DNA of 26,952 nucleotides from positions 1 through 26,952 of the forward strand of contig CAYYIS010000064.1 in assembly GCA_964470965.1 (NCBI GenBank), written 5' to 3'. Both the position numbers and the translations under genes were made by a program. The stretch's first letter is position 1; the number at the start of each line of letters is the position of its first letter. This document shows positions 7,137 through 14,574 of this stretch, piece by piece. The stretch comes from CAYYIS01 sp964470965. GTDB taxonomy: Bacteria; JAAXHH01; JABIQT01. The notes beneath the pieces were generated by a model that searched no databases, was not told the origin of the DNA, and saw nothing but the letters and a program-made list of their open reading frames with translations.

Positions 7137-8284
7137 GCACGTCGGATCAGAACAAGACATATAAATTAGCCGGTGAGGATGTCGCACGGTACCGGCGGGC
7201 ACTGCTTGCATGGTATCGGGAGCACAAACGGGATTTGCCGTGGCGGCGTAATGACGACCCGTACTCGGTCTGGATTTCCGAGATGATGCTGCAGCAGACC
7301 CAGGTAAACCAGGTCGAGCCATTTTACGAACGGTTTATGACGCAATTCCCATCGGTGCAAACGCTTGCCGCAGCTCCGCTGGACGATGTCTTGAAAGCCT
7401 GGGAGGGCCTCGGTTATTATGCGAGAGCCCGCTACCTGCACCGTGCCGCTGTGCAGGTAGTTGATCAATACGCGGGGAGGATTCCCGAATCGCTGTTCGA
7501 GATCTCAATTTTGCCCGGCATTGGTACCTACACGGCTGCTGCGATCCTAAGCATCGCCTACCATAAGGACCTCGCCGCAGTGGACGGCAACGTAATCCGC
7601 GTATTGAGCCGGTTGTACCGCATCCACGAAGATGCCACAAAAGGACCCGTCAAACGGAGGTTCCAGGAGCTGGCGGACGGGCTGTTACAGAAAGGCCAGG
7701 CAGCGGACTTCAACCAGGCGATGATGGAACTCGGCGCCACGGTTTGCCTGCCTCATAAGCCGCGTTGCACTGTCTGTCCGGTCCAACGCCATTGCAGGGC
7801 CTTTCACGAATTATCCGACCCCTCCGGCCTGCCGTACAAACCACCAAAGAAAGAAAGGCCCCATTATGACCATGTGGCGGGAGTCATCATACTCAACGAC
7901 AAATTCCTCATCATACAACGCCCCTTCGATGGCTTACTGGGTGGTTTATGGGAGTTCCCCGGCGGCAGACGCCGAGAGAATGAATTGCTCACAGAGGGTG
8001 TGACACGGACCATCCTGGAGTCCACAGGCCTCACCGTGAAGACAGGCCTGGCGCTACCGACTGTTTCACACGCTTTCACGCACTTTAAAATAACCCTGCA
8101 CGGTTTTTTCTGCGCCTTCATCGAAGGTGAGGCCACAGCCATAACATGTCATGATGCTCGATGGGTGTCACTGGCACATTTGGCTGATTTCGCTTTTTCG
8201 AGAGCACACAACCGACTGATCGGCATCATGAAAAAGGAGGCGGCCAAGGGGCAGGTGGAAATGTTTGCCTCAGCTGCGAAATAA
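7133..8284 (+). CDS. mutY: A/G-specific adenine DNA glycosylase MutY
   Basis: 383 residues from a GTG overlapping the symporter stop by 4 nt (GTGA). MutY removes adenine mispaired with 8-oxoguanine or guanine in base excision repair. The helix-hairpin-helix and catalytic parts are intact: WISEMMLQQTQV with catalytic E50, GLGYYARARYLH (93-103), LPGIGTYTAAAI (127-138) and VDGNVIRVLSR with catalytic D151. The [4Fe-4S] cluster ligands follow the family spacing C-x6-C-x2-C-x5-C (C205, C212, C215, C221). From about residue 240 comes the NUDIX-like 8-oxoG recognition domain (VAGVIILNDKFLIIQRP ... GGLWEFPGG). All key residues are present. No separate ribosome binding site stands out, consistent with coupling to the symporter. 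Confidence 0.97.
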   Translation: MSTSDQNKTYKLAGEDVARYRRALLAWYREHKRDLPWRRNDDPYSVWISEMMLQQTQVNQVEPFYERFMTQFPSVQTLAAAPLDDVLKAWEGLGYYARARYLHRAAVQVVDQYAGRIPESLFEISILPGIGTYTAAAILSIAYHKDLAAVDGNVIRVLSRLYRIHEDATKGPVKRRFQELADGLLQKGQAADFNQAMMELGATVCLPHKPRCTVCPVQRHCRAFHELSDPSGLPYKPPKKERPHYDHVAGVIILNDKFLIIQRPFDGLLGGLWEFPGGRRRENELLTEGVTRTILESTGLTVKTGLALPTVSHAFTHFKITLHGFFCAFIEGEATAITCHDARWVSLAHLADFAFSRAHNRLIGIMKKEAAKGQVEMFASAAK

Positions 8285-8288
8285 TCAT

Positions 8289-8990
8289 ATGAAATTTGCC
8301 CAACCACTCATTCCCGGTCGTTTGATCCAGCGGTATAAACGTTTCATGGCAGACATAGAACTCGAGGACGGTACTGTAATTACGGCGCATTGCGCTAATT
8401 CAGGCAGTATGGAGGGGTGCAAAAAACCCGGCAGCAGGGTCTACGTGACTCCGCACGACGATCCCAAGCGTAAGCTCAAATTCACCTGGGAAATGATCCG
8501 GGTAGGACGCACCTGGGTCGGCATTAACACGGGCTATCCTAACCGGATCGTGTTTGAGGCAATCGAGAAGAAAAAAATTCCTGAGTTAACAGGGTATGGT
8601 GAGATGAAGCGGGAGGTGAAGTACGGAAAGAACAGTCGAATCGACGTGTGGCTGAACGGGCCAGATCACGCCTGTTATGTGGAGGTGAAGAACGTAACGC
8701 TTACAAATGGAAACGTGGCGCTGTTCCCGGACGCCGTGACGGAACGCGGCGCCAAGCACCTGCGAGAATTGATGGATCAGGTAGCTATCGGCGACCGGGC
8801 CGTAATGTTTTACTTTGTCCAGCGATCCGATTGTGAGGTTTTCAAACCGGCGGACACCATCGATCCGGTATATGTCGAGACCCTCAGGGAAGCCGTGTCG
8901 AAAGGTGTAGAGGTTCTGGTGTACGAAGCTAAAGTAACCCCGACCCAGATCCGTCTCGGCGAACCCCTCCCATACGACCTGGGCAAGTGA
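8289..8990 (+). CDS. sfsA: DNA/RNA nuclease SfsA
   Basis: 233 residues. The SfsA family was first named for sugar fermentation stimulation in E. coli; it has an OB-fold followed by a PD-(D/E)xK-type nuclease domain. Visible blocks are RYKRFMADIELEDG (15-28), HCANSGSMEGC (34-44), FTWEMIRVG (65-73), KNSRIDVWL (114-122, D119), CYVEVKNVTL (129-138, with E132 and K134 as the expected ExK pair), FPDAVTERGAKHLREL (146-161) and a C-terminal RSDCEVFKPAD. I start it at the ATG at 8289, 4 nt after mutY stops; an in-frame start at 8265 would overlap mutY by 20 nt. No strong ribosome binding site is seen. The stop codon shares a base with the next ATG (TGATG). Confidence 0.95.
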   Translation: MKFAQPLIPGRLIQRYKRFMADIELEDGTVITAHCANSGSMEGCKKPGSRVYVTPHDDPKRKLKFTWEMIRVGRTWVGINTGYPNRIVFEAIEKKKIPELTGYGEMKREVKYGKNSRIDVWLNGPDHACYVEVKNVTLTNGNVALFPDAVTERGAKHLRELMDQVAIGDRAVMFYFVQRSDCEVFKPADTIDPVYVETLREAVSKGVEVLVYEAKVTPTQIRLGEPLPYDLGK

Positions 8991-9679
8991 TGATCTTCAA
9001 AGTTTCAAAGGCCTGTTACGGCCTTGGCTTGAGAGCCGGAGCAATAGTGTTTCGAGGTATAGAAATCGGAGACTCGTCCCCAGAACTCAGCGGTGAAATC
9101 GAGAAAGAAGTCAGACGGATCCAAGTCAGGCATGAAGATTCGAAACTGGTCAGAACCCTCGAAGAGATAAAGGTGCTACATGACATCTTGAGGTCCGTAG
9201 GCGTAAATCCAAGGCGCATACAGCCGTCCAATCAGCGACTGCTGGAGATGGCTTGCAAAAAGGGTGTCCTGCCATCGATTAATTCGCTTGTTGACACTTA
9301 CAACCTCATCAGCATTCAAACCAGAGCCAGCATGGGTGCACACGATCTGGGCAGTCTCAGCTTACCGGTCTCATTGACCAAGACCACCGGTGAAGAATCG
9401 TTCGTACCACTCGGCACGACGGAGGAACAGCCGGTGCCGGCCGGCGAATTTGGCTATGTGGATGCGGATAATCGGATGATATGCCGTCTCGATGTCCGCC
9501 AGGCGGACTTCAGCAAGGTAACGGCCAGCAGCCGGGATGTTCTGTTGATCATAGAAACCAATACTGCGTTTACTGAAGAGGCGGTTCGTCAGACGTTCGA
9601 CACCTCCATATCGCGGATCACTTCCATATGTGGCGGCGAAGCGGAAATCGCCTGGTATCCTGAATCGGTGGAAACGTGA
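8990..9679 (+). CDS. B3/4 (tRNA-binding) domain protein
   Basis: 229 residues, the usual size for stand-alone B3/4 proteins. This domain is otherwise found in the beta subunit of phenylalanyl-tRNA synthetase, where it carries the editing site; free-standing copies are presumed to act on mischarged tRNA or related substrates, but most are uncharacterised. The diagnostic region is LPSINSLVDTYNLISI (94-109) followed by MGAHDLGSL (115-123) and the later AGEFGYVDADNRMICRLDVRQ block. The ATG overlaps the sfsA stop by one base (TGATG), so it is translated with sfsA. A GTG at 8987 is also in frame. No signal peptide. It is the last gene of the symporter-mutY-sfsA run; the next gene begins 48 nt later with its own ribosome binding site. 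Confidence 0.85.
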   Translation: MIFKVSKACYGLGLRAGAIVFRGIEIGDSSPELSGEIEKEVRRIQVRHEDSKLVRTLEEIKVLHDILRSVGVNPRRIQPSNQRLLEMACKKGVLPSINSLVDTYNLISIQTRASMGAHDLGSLSLPVSLTKTTGEESFVPLGTTEEQPVPAGEFGYVDADNRMICRLDVRQADFSKVTASSRDVLLIIETNTAFTEEAVRQTFDTSISRITSICGGEAEIAWYPESVET

Positions 9680-9727
9680 CGGTCGTCATTGCAACTATAT
9701 CGCATGAGTTGGTACTATTGAGGTGTT

Positions 9728-12550
9728 ATGTGTAAACATGGGCTTCGTGTTCTACTGTATATTCTGTTTGTTCTACCGGATCCTGATCCTTTAAACGCAC
9801 AGACCACAGTTTCCGGTACCCGGGGTGTGGCAAGCGACCGGGGCGTCCTGAATGTGAGCGCAGTGGTACGTTCCCGCATCATGGCGGCAAATCCGGCGGA
9901 CCGGCCACAGGAAATCCATCCGCCGCAACCCGGTCCGGACAAACGTACGCCGCTGTCGGAGCCTGTGCCGCAGCGGGATGTTCCGTTTCGTCCCGGGGCG
10001 TTCCAGGCGCCTGCGGGTGCGGTACCCTCCCTGGTAGCTAGTTTCCCGGCTCTCGGGGATAACAATGCTGCCATCCCCCCCGATACCCACGGTGCCGCCG
10101 GCCCGGATCATTTGATGGTGACTCTCAATACGGAAGTCCGCATCCAAGATCGTACGAGCGATGTCATCAGTACTGTCGGACTCAATACATTCTGGACAGG
10201 AATCGGAATATCGTGGCCATTTGATCCAAAAATACTCTACGACCATATGTCCGGTCTGTGGATTTTCACGGCCATGGCCGATCCTTCGGCATCCACCTCG
10301 TCGGTTCTGATCGGAGTGTCCCAGACCGCCGACCCAACAGGCAGCTGGAACATCTACCGCATCGAGGCGGACGCCAGCAACATTGCCTGGGCGGATTATC
10401 CCAGTATCGGTTTCAACAAAGACTGGATCGTCATCCAGGTCAACATGTTCACCATCTCCGGCGACGCCTACACAGGATCCAATATCTACGTATTCGACAA
10501 GGCGGATCTTTATGCCGGGGGGCCTGGCTCATTCACCCTGTTCCAGGATTTCTCGGGTGGTTTTACTCAAAATCCAGCCATCACCTATGACGATACGCTC
10601 TCCACTATGTATCTACTCGAAGAATGGATTGGGAATCACGAAGGATTCGGGTCGCTTCGCCTAACTACCATCTCGGGTGAAGTAGGAAATGAAGTGTACA
10701 CAGTGGATGTTGCCTTTCCTTCCACCAGTGATACCTGGGCGGTTGGACCGCCCGGAAATAACTCTAATTTTGCGCCGCAATCCGGCGCAATTACCGGAAT
10801 AATGACCAATGACGCCCGTTTACAGAATGTGGTATACAGGAACGGATCATTATGGTGCACCCATACGATTTTTTTACCGGAAACCGGCGTCAGCCGCAGC
10901 GCTATCCAATGGTGGGAACTCAGCCCGTCCGGCGCGGTGCTCCAGCGCGGACGTGTCGATGACGCGGAGAACGGGAAATTCTATGCCTTTCCTTCCATAG
11001 CAGTAAACCAGAACAGTGATGTTCTGATCGGGTATTCCAGGTTCGGCGCGGATCAATACGCCAGCGGTAACTACGCGTTCCGATCGGGTGATGATCTGCC
11101 TAACACCCTTCAGGAAGATACAGTATTGAAAGAAGGAGAGGCCAAATATGTAAAGACGTTTGGCACTGGTAGAAACCGATGGGGCGACTACAGTAACACG
11201 GTCGTGGATCCTGTAGACGACACCAGTTTCTGGACGATTCAACAGTATGCGGAAGAGCCGGTCAGCAGTAGCGACCGCTGGGGCACCTGGTGGGGACAGG
11301 TAGCACCTACCCTGGCAGATCCCGTGATCTCTGCAACGCCATCGACGGTCGACTTCGACTTAGTACCCACAGGAAAATCTCAGGACAAGCTATTGATCAT
11401 CCGCAATGAAGGCACCGGCATCCTAAATATCACAGATATAAGTACTGCTAGCGGTGTATTTTCGGTCGAGGACTCTTCCTTGATTACCGGCTGGGGCACA
11501 ATCACTGTGGGAATAAGCGACAGCGTGACAGTGACGGTGTCATTCCTCTCGAATACCGCCGGGGTATTCACAGACACCCTCGCAGTCAGCAGCAATGACC
11601 CCAACACACCAGTCCTAACGGTACCCTTGAGCGGTTTGTCCGTCTTCAGGGGCGATATGGATGGGGACAGTGAGATTACCATACTCGACCTAGTTCTCCT
11701 CGCGCGCACCATTATCGGTTTGAACCCGGAACCGATTCCGGATACCTTAGAATTTTATACGGCGGATGCTAATGATGACGGAGACCTCAACGTGATCGAT
11801 GTGATCCTTCAGGTCAACCAGATCCTTAACATCCCCACAAGACCAATGGTCTCAGAGGCGGACGGACGGGTATATCTGAGCCTGGATGAACCACTTGCGC
11901 TGCCCACCGGCCAAACCGTGATCCCGGTGGTGATCGATGCGGAGGGGCCATTGGCCGGTGTTCAGTTGCGATTTGCTTTCGATGAAAATCTATTGAGACT
12001 CGAAGTCCCTTTTCCAGCCAACCCGCAGAAAGGGATGACGCTTCAGAGTTTCCAGGCCGACGGAATCCTGCGATTGATAATGTACAGTCCCACAGGTCAA
12101 CAAATTAATGGCGCCCGGAAGATACTGATGTATTTTCCGGTATCTCGCCGGGGTGATTCGGTGGAAACGCCGTATTTGACACTCGAAGAGGCGGTATTGT
12201 CGGATCGGCACGCCCGTCCGATCGATTCCGAGATCATCAAAGCTACGGTCAAAATTATGGAAATACCATCAGTATTCTCTCTCAAGCTGAATACCCCTAA
12301 TCCGTTCAATCCGACGACACGGATTGGGTACGAAGTGCCCAAGCAATCGCACATAACATTGATCGTGTTCAACCTGCTCGGCCAGGAGGTCATACGACTG
12401 GTGGATACCCCTCTGTACGCGGGAAGATATACTGTGGAATGGCACGGTGCCAACGCTCGGGGTCAACCGATGCCGAGCGGTGTGTACGTGTACCGGATGA
12501 CCTCAAGTACCGGCTACAGTGAAAGCCGACGCATGTTATTACTGAAATAA
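9728..12550 (+). CDS. Large secreted multidomain protein with dockerin-like repeats and FlgD-like C-terminal sorting domain
   Basis: 940 residues. Residues 1-24 are a signal peptide (hydrophobic LLYILFVL, cleavage near LNA). A Pro-rich linker (about 55-95) leads to a beta-rich region at 100-530 with repeated aromatic and Asp/Gly turns (PPDTHGAAGPDH, DPTGSWNIYR, WADYPSIGF), likely a propeller-type fold. Residues 535-640 resemble the choice-of-anchor/ASPM-type beta sandwich. Two Ca2+-binding dockerin-like loops follow, DMDGDSEITILDLVLL (643-658) and DANDDGDLNVIDVIL (680-694). A cohesin-like sandwich lies at 712-830, and the C-terminus (849-940) is an FlgD Ig-like domain with the NTPNPFNPTT motif and the closing SGVYVYRM...RMLLLK. 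That last domain is used for outer-membrane sorting or anchoring in FCB-type bacteria. GAGGTG is just before the ATG. Ligand and function are unknown. The MBL-fold gene begins 10 nt later. Confidence 0.9.
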   Translation: MCKHGLRVLLYILFVLPDPDPLNAQTTVSGTRGVASDRGVLNVSAVVRSRIMAANPADRPQEIHPPQPGPDKRTPLSEPVPQRDVPFRPGAFQAPAGAVPSLVASFPALGDNNAAIPPDTHGAAGPDHLMVTLNTEVRIQDRTSDVISTVGLNTFWTGIGISWPFDPKILYDHMSGLWIFTAMADPSASTSSVLIGVSQTADPTGSWNIYRIEADASNIAWADYPSIGFNKDWIVIQVNMFTISGDAYTGSNIYVFDKADLYAGGPGSFTLFQDFSGGFTQNPAITYDDTLSTMYLLEEWIGNHEGFGSLRLTTISGEVGNEVYTVDVAFPSTSDTWAVGPPGNNSNFAPQSGAITGIMTNDARLQNVVYRNGSLWCTHTIFLPETGVSRSAIQWWELSPSGAVLQRGRVDDAENGKFYAFPSIAVNQNSDVLIGYSRFGADQYASGNYAFRSGDDLPNTLQEDTVLKEGEAKYVKTFGTGRNRWGDYSNTVVDPVDDTSFWTIQQYAEEPVSSSDRWGTWWGQVAPTLADPVISATPSTVDFDLVPTGKSQDKLLIIRNEGTGILNITDISTASGVFSVEDSSLITGWGTITVGISDSVTVTVSFLSNTAGVFTDTLAVSSNDPNTPVLTVPLSGLSVFRGDMDGDSEITILDLVLLARTIIGLNPEPIPDTLEFYTADANDDGDLNVIDVILQVNQILNIPTRPMVSEADGRVYLSLDEPLALPTGQTVIPVVIDAEGPLAGVQLRFAFDENLLRLEVPFPANPQKGMTLQSFQADGILRLIMYSPTGQQINGARKILMYFPVSRRGDSVETPYLTLEEAVLSDRHARPIDSEIIKATVKIMEIPSVFSLKLNTPNPFNPTTRIGYEVPKQSHITLIVFNLLGQEVIRLVDTPLYAGRYTVEWHGANARGQPMPSGVYVYRMTSSTGYSESRRMLLLK

Positions 12551-12560
12551 GGAGCACACC

Positions 12561-13520
12561 ATGGAGATTGTACCCGGGTTACATCGGATCGAAACCCTGC
12601 TGGGTAACCGGAAGTTATATCAACACCTCTACGTGGGAGACCGAATAATCCTGATCGACACCGGCATAACCAACACTCTGTCTTCGCACGTGTTTCCTTA
12701 TCTGGAATCTATCGGCCGCAGTCCATCCGATATCGACATGGCGATCATCAGTCATGCGGACGCTGATCATTTCGGTGGCAACGAAGAGTTGAGGAACACA
12801 GCACCCCACGCATGGATCGCATGCCATGCTAATGATACCGAATGGATATCTGATCCGGAAGCCATTATGAAGGGGCGTTACGATCAATTCGCCTTGTCGC
12901 ACAGCATTTCTTATCCGGATGAGGTCAAGGAGTTTTTGAGAGGTATGATGGGGGAGGCGGTACCTGTTGATCTCCAGTTCACAGGCGGAGAAACGATCCT
13001 GATGTCAAAGCGGCGGCCGTTACGGGTGCTCTTCCTGCCGGGTCATACACGAGGCCATATCGGTATCTACGATCCAACAGAAAAATCCGCCGTGCTAACG
13101 GATGCAATCCTCTGGAAAGGACTTCCCGATGTGGATGGAAACATCGTTTTGCCGCCTACCTACTGCCATGCCGACACCTACAAAACCACCATACAGATGG
13201 TCAAACATCTCGACATCGATACGCTCTGTCTGTCACATTTTGATCTACTGAAAGGAAAGCCCGCCATCGAGGTCTTCATCGCGGAAACGCAACGTTTCGT
13301 GGATCGGGTAGATAAGGCGATACTGGACTGTCTGTCGGGAGACAAACCAGGAAGATCGTTAAAAGATCTAGTGGCGTTCACGGATTCTGTGCTGGGACCG
13401 TTCGGCGATGCCAGGCCGGAACTCGCGTATCCGCTTTCAGGCCATATGACCGAATTGGTGCAACAAGGGCGCGTGGAAGAAATTAAAGACCAGGGTTTTA
13501 CACGCTGGCGGTTGCGATAA
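12561..13520 (+). CDS. MBL-fold metallohydrolase
   Basis: 319 residues with AAGGAG 8 nt before the ATG. The metallo-beta-lactamase fold is shown by LIDTGITN (31-38), the metal motif SHADADHFGG (64-73), LPGHTRGHIGIY (159-170, H162 and H166), LTDAILWKG (179-187, D181) and a final LSHFD (H226). The second histidine of the usual HxHxDH is aspartate here (H65-A-D67-A-D69-H70), a variant seen in some MBL branches; metal binding by H65, D69, H70, H162, D181 and H226 is still plausible. After residue 230 there is a helical C-terminal part similar to the LACTB2/glyoxalase II-like group. The protein is cytoplasmic, substrate unknown. It follows the 940-residue protein closely and is convergent with tRNA-Gln, whose 3' end is only 2 nt from its stop. 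Confidence 0.9.
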   Translation: MEIVPGLHRIETLLGNRKLYQHLYVGDRIILIDTGITNTLSSHVFPYLESIGRSPSDIDMAIISHADADHFGGNEELRNTAPHAWIACHANDTEWISDPEAIMKGRYDQFALSHSISYPDEVKEFLRGMMGEAVPVDLQFTGGETILMSKRRPLRVLFLPGHTRGHIGIYDPTEKSAVLTDAILWKGLPDVDGNIVLPPTYCHADTYKTTIQMVKHLDIDTLCLSHFDLLKGKPAIEVFIAETQRFVDRVDKAILDCLSGDKPGRSLKDLVAFTDSVLGPFGDARPELAYPLSGHMTELVQQGRVEEIKDQGFTRWRLR

Positions 13521-13522
13521 AA

Positions 13523-13593
13523 CTCCGGGGCTAGGATTCGAACCTAGATACCTGGAACCAAAATCCAGTGTCCTGCCATTGAACGACCCCGGA
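13523..13593 (-). tRNA. tRNA-Gln (anticodon TTG)
   Basis: A full cloverleaf of 71 nt folds on the minus strand: acceptor TCCGGGG/CCCCGGA (7 bp), D arm GTTC/GGAC, anticodon stem CTGGA/TCCAG enclosing the loop TTTTGGT, so anticodon TTG reads CAA (Gln), variable loop GTAT, T arm CTAGG/CCTAG around TTCGAAT. The discriminator is G and CCA is not encoded. The 5' half lies inside the end of the upstream lipoprotein reading frame on the same strand. Confidence 0.95.
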
Positions 13594-13996
13594 TCGATTT
13601 AGTGAATCGATCGGATGCCCGCGCATCCCGTATGGAGAGTGGCTGCACTTTTGTAGTCGGTGTCACCGTCGAACTGACAAGGCATTCGCCGGAGATCAGA
13701 TTTCGTGTTGCCAGGTACCGTAACGTAGCATTCCCATCGACGAAAATCGTGTCGAGTGTCGTGCCTACGCATGTGGTGCTTTCGACCGATAGGATGTGCC
13801 GTCCCTGCGTAACCGTTCGAAACAAAACGATATCACCGATATTCAGTAGCCGGACATCCCCACCGAGATCCACCCGTATGGTCTCCGAGCTCTGTAGCGT
13901 ATTCACTACCGTCAGATCGGAGGTCTCGCTCCCGCTGCACCCCAGGATGCATACCGTCAGGAAGCACCAAAAGAGCGGTATGGGCCGGTGCGTCAC
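13544..13996 (-). CDS. Small lipoprotein of unknown function, 3' end inside tRNA-Gln
   Basis: 150 codons from a GTG start at 13996. The N-terminus is a lipoprotein signal: THR, a hydrophobic run and the lipobox ILGC with the acylated cysteine at 20, followed by SGSE. The mature part is Thr/Val-rich and beta-strand-like (LTVVNTLQSSETIRVDLGG, GRHILSV), which recalls DUF4397-type lipoproteins, but I do not assign a family. There is one pair of extra cysteines. The frame continues past the tRNA-Gln 5' end and stops at a TAG in the tRNA variable/T-arm region, so the last 15 residues are encoded by tRNA sequence. In a shifted frame a TAA lies at 13599-13601, just before the tRNA, so the present end may be the product of a frameshift. 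No strong ribosome binding site is seen. Confidence 0.65.
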   Translation of the reverse strand: MTHRPIPLFWCFLTVCILGCSGSETSDLTVVNTLQSSETIRVDLGGDVRLLNIGDIVLFRTVTQGRHILSVESTTCVGTTLDTIFVDGNATLRYLATRNLISGECLVSSTVTPTTKVQPLSIRDARASDRFTKSIRGRSMAGHWILVPGI

Positions 13997-14153
13997 AGAT
14001 AGAACGTAAGACCGCCTGCTCGCGGGCCGGACGGACTCCCCTGTACTGAAACACTCTCCATTTCCAATATACCTATTAATGCCGGAATGAATCTCACTTG
14101 TATGCAGTTCAGCATATCAAAGTCAACCTTACGATAATCTACAACACATACGA

Positions 14154-14193
14154 GGATTACAAAGACGGTTGTTTATTCAACTGCTTGTAATCC
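14154..14193 (-). terminator. Long hairpin downstream of the zinc-ribbon gene
   Basis: GGATTACAA (14154-14162) pairs with TTGTAATCC (14185-14193), and inside it CGGTTG (14166-14171) pairs with CAACTG (14178-14183) with one G-U, leaving a 6-nt loop TTTATT. The structure starts about 20 nt after the stop codon of the zinc-ribbon gene on the minus strand. There is no T tract after it, so a Rho-independent terminator is uncertain; it could instead protect the mRNA 3' end. The rest of 13997-14214 shows nothing else clear. Confidence 0.4.
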
Positions 14194-14214
14194 GTAAAAA
14201 GGGTTTTTGAATCT

Positions 14215-14496
14215 CTATTTAAGGCGCCGCTTGGCTGAAAAACGGGTATCACAATTACGGCACCGAATGAGACGGTAACTATCCTGGTACCATGATTTAA
14301 AGGTATCCCACCATTTCCACCAGACTTGAATTTTCCGTCCGCAGGTGGGACAACGCAATTCACCCGGTTTCAATCGGTCTTCAGGAGCATCCGTCGGAAC
14401 GACAACGGGTTCAGAGAGGCCATAAGGGCTGGTCAAGGCTCGCTTGACCGAATCATCCCCCACCCGTTTATCCTGCTTTTTGCGTCGTCCCATCAT
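14215..14496 (-). CDS. Small zinc-ribbon protein
   Basis: 93 residues (the second ATG at 14493 is equally possible). The N-terminal 45 residues are basic and polar (MGRRKKQDKR). The C-terminal half holds two cysteine knuckles, CPTC near 49-52 and CRNC near 79-82, with a tryptophan-rich segment between them (VWWKWWDTFKSWYQ), consistent with a zinc ribbon. A Lys/Arg-rich end (SAKRRLK) suggests nucleic-acid or ribosome binding, but no family is recognised. It lies 78 nt downstream of the lytic transglycosylase on the same strand. No obvious ribosome binding site. Confidence 0.65.
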   Translation of the reverse strand: MMGRRKKQDKRVGDDSVKRALTSPYGLSEPVVVPTDAPEDRLKPGELRCPTCGRKIQVWWKWWDTFKSWYQDSYRLIRCRNCDTRFSAKRRLK

Positions 14497-14574
14497 AGAA
14501 TGGTTTACCGGAAAGAATCTTGTCTGTTAAATTGCATAAAAAAATACGCGGATACCAGAGTGGTGTCAATGAAA

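Noticed and set aside
9689..9718. Promoter-like TTGCAA-N18-TACTAT upstream of the 940-residue protein
   Set aside because: The -10 box is only 9 nt from the start codon, which would leave no leader for the GAGGTG ribosome binding site.
13833..14054. 73-codon minus-strand frame overlapping the lipoprotein start
   Set aside because: It lacks a signal or motif, while the overlapping frame has a good lipobox.
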